Below are positions 1-6,024 of a stretch of 9,215 nucleotides of DNA, piece by piece. Under the pieces are notes generated by a model. It did not search any database and was not told where the DNA came from. It worked only from the letters and a program-made list of their open reading frames with translations. The position numbers were made by a program, and so were the translations under genes. Location of the stretch: contig CAMDQV010000063.1 of the NCBI GenBank assembly GCA_945906015.1, positions 1-9,215 on the forward strand, in the 5' to 3' direction. Numbering within the stretch: position 1 is the stretch's first letter; every line of letters starts with the position of its first letter. Source of the DNA: Pedobacter schmidteae. GTDB taxonomy: Bacteria; Bacteroidota; Bacteroidia; Sphingobacteriales; Sphingobacteriaceae.

Positions 1-1
1 T

Positions 2-403
2 GATCGCTTTAGCTTAAGAAACCGTGCTGAAATGGTACGCTATCAAAAGGGAAACTCAACATATGAACTTGGATTTTTAAACTATCAGGATATTATTTAT
101 AAGCCTCTGAGCTCTAAGCTTTCAGGGAATATACGATTTGGAATTTTTGATACAGAAAGTTTTAATTCAAGGATATATGCCTATGAAAATGATGTTTTGT
201 ATTCTTATTCGGTTCCTGCTTATCAAGGCAAGGGTGTCCGGTTTTATGTCAATGCTCGCTATACCTTAATTAGAGGATTTGATCTTTGGCTAAGATATTC
301 ATTAACAAGCTATTATGATCAGAAAACAGTGGGTAGTGGAAATGATCAGATTGATGGAAACAAAAGGTCGGATGTAAGGCTGCAAATGCGCTATCAATTT
401 TAA
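2..403 (+). CDS. C-terminal part of a probable outer-membrane beta-barrel protein (5' end outside window)
   Basis: The frame is open from the window edge through 133 codons to TAA at 401-403, so this is the end of a longer gene. The first in-frame ATG (32-34) is unlikely to be the real start. The visible part is rich in alternating aromatic and polar residues (for example YSYSVPAYQGKG and FDLWLRYSLTSYYD) and ends in LQMRYQF. A terminal aromatic residue after alternating hydrophobic residues is typical of the last strand of outer-membrane beta-barrels. Its stop lies two bases before the comEC start, implying one operon. From memory, Sphingobacteriaceae often carry just before comEC a roughly 600-700-residue protein with N-terminal helix-hairpin-helix DNA-binding repeats and a barrel-like C-terminus, and the tail here resembles it. 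That identity is an inference, because any such N-terminus is outside the window. The barrel-type C-terminus is better supported than the DNA-uptake role. Confidence 0.7.
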   Translation, partial: DRFSLRNRAEMVRYQKGNSTYELGFLNYQDIIYKPLSSKLSGNIRFGIFDTESFNSRIYAYENDVLYSYSVPAYQGKGVRFYVNARYTLIRGFDLWLRYSLTSYYDQKTVGSGNDQIDGNKRSDVRLQMRYQF

Positions 404-405
404 GT

Positions 406-2505
406 ATGTTCTTTAAAGGAGAGGTGCCGTTTGTACGATTGTTAATCCCCTTGATCATCGGGATTTTAGTTGCATATACTTTTGCTGATCTCTTGATTTA
501 TTCATGGGGATTTGGTCTGATTTATATACTTTTTGGATCTTATCTGATAGGTTTATTAGCCTACAAAAGATATAAATTGTTTAGATGGAGATGGTTTTTT
601 GGTTTACTCATTCATTTTTACCTAATACTATTAGCCTATGAACTTACCATTCATTTTTCAGGGAGGTTTGACCATAGCCATTTTAGCGCATTTAAATCTG
701 AAACTCTAGTTGTTAAAATAACCAATGAACCAAAATTATCATCAGAAATTATTCGCTTTGAGAGTGAAGTTATAGCTGTTTATTCTAAGAAAGGTATTCA
801 GAATACTAATGGAAAGCTATTGATCGCCTTGAAGCTTGATACTTTGAAGGCAATTGAAGTTAATTATGGAGATATATTTCTAATTCCAGCAAACTATCAA
901 GAAGTAGAACCATCCTATAATCCAGGAGAATTTGATTTCAGATCCTATTTAAAGGACAAGCAGATCTATTTTCAGATTTTTCTTCAAGCAGATGAGGTTA
1001 AACGTGTTTCCCAAAATACTGGTAATCCTTTCATATCATTTGCACTTACATTAAGAAAAGATCTGGTAAAAAAGTTCAGCAGGTATATACCTGATCAAGA
1101 GGCTTTTTCAATGGCATCAACCCTGATTCTGGGTTATCGCGCTGATCTTAGTAAAGATCTTATTGAGGCTTATTCAAAAACCGGCACCATGCATGTACTT
1201 TCAGTATCAGGAATGCATGTTGGAATTGTCTTTCTTGTTTTGTCTTTTTTGCTTAAACCGATGAACAGAAGCAAAAACTTAATTTTGCTAAGAGCCATTA
1301 TCATTATTGCAGTAATTTGGTTCTACTCTCTACTTACCGGATTTTCACCATCTGTATGCAGATCTGCACTCATGTTAAGTTTTGTGGTGTTGGGAAAAGC
1401 GATGAATAAAAATCAGAATACCTACAATTTAATTGCGATCTCTGCTTTTTTTTTGCTTTTGTATGATCCATATTATTTGTTTGATGTCGGTTTTCAGCTG
1501 TCATATCTGGCTGTTGTTGGTTTGGTATATTTTCATCCAATCATTTTTAATGTACTTTATATTAAAAATAAATTATTGGAACATATTTGGAGCTATTGCG
1601 CGTTATCTACTGCAGCACAATTAGCTACATTTCCACTTAGTGTATATTATTTTCATCAGTTTCCTATTTATTTTCTGCTAAGTAATCTGCTTATCGTGTT
1701 GCCTGTTGCATTTATCATGTATGCAGGAATTGCTTTCTTAATCATTCCATACCCTTTAATTATACAGCCTCTTGGTAAATTTTTAAACTGGCTGATCAAT
1801 TTTACAAATGACATTTTATACAAAATTGAACAACTTCCATTTTCAGCTATGGAAGGCATTTGGGTAAACACTTTTGAGTATATGCTGATTAGTTCTTTGG
1901 TTATTTTATGCGTATTCTGGCAATTATTTAGAAATAAGATCATCATCTGGCTATCATTCTCTATTGGTATTATACTTGCTGTCAGTCTGTCTATGAAATC
2001 AATTAAAAATTTTAATAGACATGAATTGATCTTTTATAGTCTTCGGAAAAATACTGCAATAGCTTATTTGTTTAAAGGGCAAAGTATTATTATTACTGAT
2101 TTAAAGCCGTCTGATAAACTCAACACGTATTCAATAAAACCTTCAATTTCAATGAGTGGTATTAAAGAAAGTCTTTTTTTTGATCCTGAACAACAATTTT
2201 CAGGATCCAACTACTGGTCAGATTCAGATTTCATGCAATTCGGTAATTTCAGGATTCTTAGGTGGAGAAATGAATTTAATAAGCTTGTTCTCAACAAGAG
2301 AATAGCAGTTGATTTACTGCTTTTAAGCAAAGGCTCGGCACAGGGATTGCGCTATATGAGTGAGATAGTAGATTTTAAATCCATAATTATAGATTCATCT
2401 AATCCGGAATATAAAATAGAGGCATGGCTAAGTGAAGCCAAAAGTTTAAAAATTACTTGTATTTCACTAAAGAAATACCCAGCATATATCATTAAGCTAG
2501 AATAA
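406..2505 (+). CDS. comEC: ComEC/Rec2-family DNA-uptake channel, inner membrane
   Basis: In the family, ComEC is a polytopic membrane protein that carries single-stranded DNA across the cytoplasmic membrane during natural transformation. The 699-residue product begins with hydrophobic segments (about residues 9-75). A soluble DUF4131/OB-like region follows, with the typical NPGEFDFRSYL motif at about 172-182. The Competence domain then spans about 230-520, with its signature VLSVSGMHVG at 264-273 and many further membrane segments. The last ~160 residues are soluble and resemble the position of the metallo-beta-lactamase domain of Bacillus ComEC, but lack its metal-binding motifs. ATG at 406 sits two bases after the upstream stop with no clear ribosome binding site, suggesting coupled translation. 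The sequence contains T9 (1446-1454) and T8 (2174-2181) runs but the frame is intact. ComEC family membership is firm; whether this strain is transformable cannot be told. Confidence 0.93.
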   Translation: MFFKGEVPFVRLLIPLIIGILVAYTFADLLIYSWGFGLIYILFGSYLIGLLAYKRYKLFRWRWFFGLLIHFYLILLAYELTIHFSGRFDHSHFSAFKSETLVVKITNEPKLSSEIIRFESEVIAVYSKKGIQNTNGKLLIALKLDTLKAIEVNYGDIFLIPANYQEVEPSYNPGEFDFRSYLKDKQIYFQIFLQADEVKRVSQNTGNPFISFALTLRKDLVKKFSRYIPDQEAFSMASTLILGYRADLSKDLIEAYSKTGTMHVLSVSGMHVGIVFLVLSFLLKPMNRSKNLILLRAIIIIAVIWFYSLLTGFSPSVCRSALMLSFVVLGKAMNKNQNTYNLIAISAFFLLLYDPYYLFDVGFQLSYLAVVGLVYFHPIIFNVLYIKNKLLEHIWSYCALSTAAQLATFPLSVYYFHQFPIYFLLSNLLIVLPVAFIMYAGIAFLIIPYPLIIQPLGKFLNWLINFTNDILYKIEQLPFSAMEGIWVNTFEYMLISSLVILCVFWQLFRNKIIIWLSFSIGIILAVSLSMKSIKNFNRHELIFYSLRKNTAIAYLFKGQSIIITDLKPSDKLNTYSIKPSISMSGIKESLFFDPEQQFSGSNYWSDSDFMQFGNFRILRWRNEFNKLVLNKRIAVDLLLLSKGSAQGLRYMSEIVDFKSIIIDSSNPEYKIEAWLSEAKSLKITCISLKKYPAYIIKLE

Positions 2506-2553
2506 TTTGTTTTTTAAATAAAACAGATTGGATAGAAGGGGCTTTTTTTATGA

Positions 2554-2889
2554 TTAAAGCTTTTCCTTTACTTCAATTAGAAAATGTTTTAGTCGTTCTA
2601 ATGAGTCAATTACTTTTTGATTCTCTTTTTCTTCGTTTTTATTATTGCGAAGATGATCTTTTGCACCCTGAAGGGTATATCCTTTATCTTTTACGAGACT
2701 GAAGATGATCCTTAAATTCTCAACGTCATCGGGACTGAACAGACGGTTTCCCTTTTTATTTTTTTTTGGTTGAATAATTTCAAATTCCCGCTCATAATAA
2801 CGGATCTGAGATGCATTTACATCAAATATTTGGGTTACTTCACCCATAGTGTAGTATAGCTTTGTGATTTCTCGATCTTTGTATGGCAT
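2554..2889 (-). CDS. Short MerR-family transcriptional regulator
   Basis: This 111-residue protein has one MerR-type winged helix-turn-helix at about residues 11-80: YYTMGEVTQIFDVNASQIRY covers the recognition helices, PKKNKKGNRLF is the wing, and KGYTLQGAKDHL is the following helix. The remaining ~30 residues are charged (EEKENQKVIDSLERLKHFL) and suit a dimerising coiled coil. No cysteine or other effector-binding domain is present, so it is not a metal sensor of the classic MerR type. The start MPYK matches my memory of a widespread Bacteroidota subfamily, supporting ATG at 2887-2889. It is transcribed toward comEC (48 bp between stops) and away from alaS. MerR proteins usually bind spaced promoters and often act on their own intergenic region; regulation of alaS or of itself is only a possibility. 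An A9 run encodes part of the wing (residues 41-44). Targets are unknown. Confidence 0.9.
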   Translation of the reverse strand: MPYKDREITKLYYTMGEVTQIFDVNASQIRYYEREFEIIQPKKNKKGNRLFSPDDVENLRIIFSLVKDKGYTLQGAKDHLRNNKNEEKENQKVIDSLERLKHFLIEVKEKL

Positions 2890-2974
2890 AACCTTATTTT
2901 TCTTTGTAAAAATAATACTATTTGACTAGTTAACAACAGAAGTAGACTACCAAAACCTTTTTTCTAGCTTGAAA

Positions 2975-3005
2975 TATGAAAAAATTAACCATTTTGCTAA
3001 AATGG
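2975..3005 (-). terminator. Terminator-like hairpin pointing toward merR
   Basis: On the minus strand a perfect 7-bp stem CCATTTT/AAAATGG with a 3-base loop (plus-strand 2989-3005) is followed by TTAATTTTTTC, which has the form of an intrinsic terminator. No gene ends here: on this strand it would lie in the leader of merR, about 100 bases before its ATG. The stem is AT-rich (two G-C pairs), so it may be weak. It could end an antisense or short transcript, act as an attenuator for merR, or be chance in AT-rich DNA. Confidence 0.35.
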
Positions 3006-3035
3006 ACCATGTTTAATGAGTATGAATTTTGTAAC

Positions 3036-3064
3036 CAAATATTCTTTCATTCTCCGCAAACAAA
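3036..3064 (-). promoter_or_regulatory. Possible minus-strand promoter upstream of merR
   Basis: Read on the minus strand, TTTG (3061-3064) is separated by 17 bases from AATATTTG (3036-3043). The latter differs by one base from the Bacteroidota -7 box TAnnTTTG, and the former fits the -33 TTTG element. Transcription would start near 3030 and give merR a leader of about 140 bases containing the terminator-like hairpin. This is the best minus-strand match I found between merR and alaS, but it is imperfect and AT-rich DNA yields such matches by chance. Confidence 0.25.
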
Positions 3065-3078
3065 TCCGCATCAATATT

Positions 3079-3086
3079 TATATTTG
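3079..3086 (+). promoter_or_regulatory. Bacteroidota-type -7 box of alaS
   Basis: TATATTTG is an exact match to the TAnnTTTG -7 consensus of Bacteroidota primary sigma factor and ends 18 bases before the alaS ATG, predicting a leader of about 10-13 bases. The extended form TTAnnTTTGyA is shared with the boxes before gatB and the response regulator. I see no convincing TTTG at the -33 position. Confidence 0.6.
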
Positions 3087-3104
3087 TACAATAGCTAATT
3101 AAGG

Positions 3105-5744
3105 ATGACTACCAAAGAAATAAGACAGAGTTTTTTAGATTTTTTTGCCAATAAAGGACATCAGGTAGTTTCATCGGCACCCATTGTGGTTAAAGACGAT
3201 CCTACATTGATGTTTACCAATGCAGGAATGAATCAGTTTAAAGATCTTTTTTTGGGTGAAACTGTAATTAAGTATTCCAGAGTAGCAGATACACAGCGTT
3301 GTTTACGTGTATCAGGTAAGCATAATGATCTTGAAGAGGTTGGAATTGATACGTATCATCATACCATGTTTGAGATGCTAGGTAATTGGAGTTTCGGTGA
3401 TTATTTTAAAAAAGAGGCCATTGCTTGGAGCTGGGAACTTTTGACTGAAGTTTATAAAATTCCCAAAGATCAATTATATGTAAGTGTATTTCAAGGTGAT
3501 GAAAAGGAGGGCCTTCCTAAAGATCAGGAAGCATTTGAAATTTGGAAGAACTATATTTCTGAGGATCGAATTCTTCTTGGTAATAAAAAAGATAATTTCT
3601 GGGAGATGGGCGAAATTGGTCCCTGTGGGCCATGTTCTGAAATCCATGTAGATATGCGGCCAGAAGCTGAACGCAAAAAAGTAAATGGAAGTACACTGGT
3701 TAATCAGGATAATCCACAAGTGATTGAGGTCTGGAATAATGTATTTATGCAATATAACAGACTTAAAAATGGTTCACTTGAAAAGCTTCCAAATCAGCAT
3801 GTTGATACAGGTATGGGTTTGGAGCGCTTAGTGCGGGTTATTCAAAACAAAACATCAAATTATGATACAGATGTATTTCAGCCACTGATCCAGTATATTT
3901 CAGAGCAATCCCGCACCCCATATCATGGCAATTCAATTCCTGGCCAAGAGGGTTGGGGTTCTGCCGTTGCCATGCGAGTAATGTCTGATCATATTCGTGC
4001 CATTTGTTTTTGTATTGCCGATGGAACACTTCCTTCAAATAATAAGGCCGGTTATGTAGTTCGGCGAATTCTCAGAAGAGCAGTGAGGTATGCCTATACT
4101 TTTCTTGATTTAAAAGAGCCATTTTTAAATAAACTTGTCCCAATACTCGCAGATCAGTTCGATGGCGTGTTTTCTGAACTTAAAAAACAACAGGATTTTG
4201 TTCAAAAGGTTGTTCTTGAAGAGGAAATGTCTTTTTTAAGAACCTTAGCTACAGGAATTCAACGTTTTGAACGCTTTGAAACAACAGATAAACTAATCAG
4301 AGGAAACTTTGCTTTTGAGTTATATGACACTTTCGGGTTTCCAATTGACCTGACTGAGCTTATGGCAAGGGAAAAAGGTTGGACAGTTGATATGGAGGGG
4401 TTTGAATCTGAACTTCAGCAGCAAAAACATCGTTCACGTGCGGCCACAGCAATTGATGCCGGCGACTGGGTCATCGTAACCGAAGGTGATGAGATTGAAT
4501 TTGTTGGATACGATTATCTGGAAAGCGATTGCAAGATCCTTAGATATCGCAAGGTAACTGCAAAAGGTAAGGATCAGTTTCAGGTAGTTTTGAACCGTAC
4601 CCCATTTTATGCAGAGAGTGGCGGGCAAGAAGGTGATACCGGTAAGATTGAAGATCATACCGGATTGTTGGAATACGAGATAAGGGATACAAAAAAAGAA
4701 AACGGACTGATCATTCATTACTTGGATCAAATTCCGGATAACCCTTCAGGTACATTTAGAGCAATAGTAGATCCGATAAACAGGATAGCTATAGAAAACA
4801 ATCATTCGGCTACACATTTATTGCATGCAGCTCTAAAACAAGTTTTGGGGGCGCATGTGAATCAAAAAGGCTCTCTCGTAAATAGAGATTATCTTCGTTT
4901 TGACTTTTCTCATTTTTCAAAAGTTACAGATCAGGAGCTTGCAGAGATAGAAACGATTGTTAATCGTAAAATCCGTGAAAATATTAATTTAAAGGAAGAA
5001 AGAAATATACCCTATCAGGAGGCTATTAATTCTGGTGTTACTGCCCTTTTTGGTGAAAAATATGGAGATTTTGTACGTGTAATCACTTTTGATGATCATT
5101 TTTCAAAAGAATTATGTGGTGGAACCCATGTAAAAGCCAGTGGGCAGATTGGTTATTTTAAAATACTTTCAGAAAGTGCAGTTGCTGCTGGCGTCAGAAG
5201 AATAGAAGCAATCACTGCCGGAGCTGCAGAGAAATTTATCAGAGGGCAGAATGAACAGATTAAAGGGCTCAAGGAATTACTTAAAAATCCGAACGATATT
5301 TTAAAATTGGTTGAAAGCCTTTTAGAAGAGAATAATCGTTTAAAGAAGGAAATCGAAAAAACTGTTCTTGAGCGTTCAGTAGGTTTAAAACATGAACTTG
5401 TGAAAGATGTATTAAACATAGACGGGGTTAATTTTCTTGCTAAACAGGTCGACTTGCCCAATACAGATGCGGTAAAAAGCCTGGCATATGCTGTGAAAGA
5501 TCTTTTAGATAATCTTTTTCTTGTTTTAGGCTGCGAAATTGATGGAAAGCCAAGTTTGACGGTTATGGTTTCAGAAAATCTTGTCAAAGAGAAAGGTCTT
5601 AATGCGGGAACTATTGTTCGTGAACTTGCAAAAGAAATTCAAGGTGGAGGCGGAGGACAACCATTCTTTGCTACTGCAGGTGGTAAAGATAGTTCCGGAA
5701 TGGCAAGCGCCTTAGATAAAGCAAAATTATTTCTATTTAAATAA
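3105..5744 (+). CDS. alaS: Alanine--tRNA ligase (AlaRS)
   Basis: This cytoplasmic class II synthetase charges tRNA-Ala with alanine and hydrolyses mischarged Ser- and Gly-tRNA-Ala. The product has 879 residues, close to the 876 of E. coli. The N-terminal catalytic core includes FTNAGMNQFKDLFLG, the motif 2 region around R65 with HHTMFEMLGNWSFGDYF from H85, motif 3 DTGMGLERL at 234-242, and the tRNA-recognition stretch NKAGYVVRRILRR at 313-325. The editing domain keeps its full zinc set: H567, H571, C671 and H675. A charged coiled-coil stretch at about 717-766 precedes the C-Ala domain with GGGGGQPFFATAGG from 847. ATG at 3105 gives the standard N-terminus MTTKEIRQSFLDFFANKGH and lies just after the -7 box; AAGG directly precedes it. 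The gene appears monocistronic, diverging from merR. No residue expected for activity or editing is missing. Confidence 0.98.
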   Translation: MTTKEIRQSFLDFFANKGHQVVSSAPIVVKDDPTLMFTNAGMNQFKDLFLGETVIKYSRVADTQRCLRVSGKHNDLEEVGIDTYHHTMFEMLGNWSFGDYFKKEAIAWSWELLTEVYKIPKDQLYVSVFQGDEKEGLPKDQEAFEIWKNYISEDRILLGNKKDNFWEMGEIGPCGPCSEIHVDMRPEAERKKVNGSTLVNQDNPQVIEVWNNVFMQYNRLKNGSLEKLPNQHVDTGMGLERLVRVIQNKTSNYDTDVFQPLIQYISEQSRTPYHGNSIPGQEGWGSAVAMRVMSDHIRAICFCIADGTLPSNNKAGYVVRRILRRAVRYAYTFLDLKEPFLNKLVPILADQFDGVFSELKKQQDFVQKVVLEEEMSFLRTLATGIQRFERFETTDKLIRGNFAFELYDTFGFPIDLTELMAREKGWTVDMEGFESELQQQKHRSRAATAIDAGDWVIVTEGDEIEFVGYDYLESDCKILRYRKVTAKGKDQFQVVLNRTPFYAESGGQEGDTGKIEDHTGLLEYEIRDTKKENGLIIHYLDQIPDNPSGTFRAIVDPINRIAIENNHSATHLLHAALKQVLGAHVNQKGSLVNRDYLRFDFSHFSKVTDQELAEIETIVNRKIRENINLKEERNIPYQEAINSGVTALFGEKYGDFVRVITFDDHFSKELCGGTHVKASGQIGYFKILSESAVAAGVRRIEAITAGAAEKFIRGQNEQIKGLKELLKNPNDILKLVESLLEENNRLKKEIEKTVLERSVGLKHELVKDVLNIDGVNFLAKQVDLPNTDAVKSLAYAVKDLLDNLFLVLGCEIDGKPSLTVMVSENLVKEKGLNAGTIVRELAKEIQGGGGGQPFFATAGGKDSSGMASALDKAKLFLFK

Positions 5745-5749
5745 AATTG

Positions 5750-5787
5750 ACTGAGGTAATTATAAAATTTTAATAGCCATACTCAGT
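5750..5787 (+). terminator. Weak hairpin after alaS, possible terminator
   Basis: ACTGAG (5750-5755) pairs with CTCAGT (5782-5787), and two further pairs form if G5756 is bulged out. The 26-base interior contains the palindrome TAAAATTTTA. It starts six bases after the alaS stop, a natural place for a terminator, but no uninterrupted T-tract follows the stem, so this is weak. Confidence 0.25.
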
Positions 5788-5932
5788 TTATATTGATTAG
5801 TATTTTTCTTATCCATCTCAACTCTTGCCATTATTACTATTCTAACAATAATATAATGCCTGGTAATGCTGAACGATGTATGCTTTTTCATACTAGTTGG
5901 TTTTAAACAATGATTATTACATTTAAAGTTCC

Positions 5933-5999
5933 AGCAATAAAAATTGCTTATACCAGAGCATTGAATATTCATTTGTAATCAATTGCTTATCTTTGCAAT
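5933..5999. repeat. Cluster of GCAAT/ATTGC repeats around the gatB promoter
   Basis: AGCAAT-AAAA-ATTGCT (5933-5948) is a 6-bp stem with a 4-base loop. AATTGCTTAT occurs twice as a direct repeat (5942-5951 and 5981-5990). ATTGC (5982-5986) and GCAAT (5995-5999) flank the -7 box as an inverted pair. The palindrome TGAATATTCA (5962-5971) lies between. The arrangement could be an operator, but short AT-rich motifs recur by chance. Apart from this cluster and the hairpin after alaS, the 280 bp from 5745 to 6024 hold nothing I recognise. Confidence 0.4.
5988..5995 (+). promoter_or_regulatory. Bacteroidota-type -7 box of gatB
   Basis: TATCTTTG exactly matches TAnnTTTG and, with its flanks, reads TTATCTTTGCA. 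Transcription would start near 6002, about 23 bases before ATG at 6025. The box lies inside a possible TTG-started 5' extension of gatB (5983), so it argues against that longer start. TTG at 5961-5963 is a possible -33 element with a 24-base gap, slightly long. Confidence 0.6.
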
Positions 6000-6024
6000 A
6001 GAATTATTTCACCTATTATTTTTA

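Noticed and set aside
32..403. Complete small gene starting at ATG 32
   Set aside because: The same frame is open to the window edge with similar composition (DRFSLRNRAE), and the product looks like the tail of a barrel protein rather than a complete small protein.
1433..1624. 63-codon plus-strand frame inside comEC, starting near the T9 run
   Set aside because: It is the out-of-frame reading of a membrane-spanning region. The comEC frame is continuous through it, so it is not evidence of a frameshift or separate gene.
2506..2553. Possible bidirectional terminator between convergent comEC and merR
   Set aside because: TGTTTT/AAAACA (2508-2525) is a 6-bp AT-rich stem without a following T-tract, and GCTTT/AAAGC (2541-2560) is only 5 bp and overlaps the merR end. 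A terminator is expected here but neither structure is convincing.
2890..3104. T-box or other riboswitch upstream of alaS
   Set aside because: The predicted alaS transcript leader is only about 12 bases, and no T-box sequence or specifier stem is visible. T-boxes are also not typical of Bacteroidota.
5153..5587. 144-codon minus-strand open frame inside alaS
   Set aside because: It lies antisense to the coiled-coil and C-terminal part of a clear AlaRS. The serine/leucine/phenylalanine-rich sequence is what the complement of lysine/glutamate-rich codons gives.
5760..5972. 70-codon minus-strand open frame in the alaS-gatB gap
   Set aside because: Its composition (many N, K, I, H and scattered C residues) looks like translated AT-rich intergenic DNA. 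No domain, promoter or neighbour supports it, and it overlaps the gatB upstream repeats.
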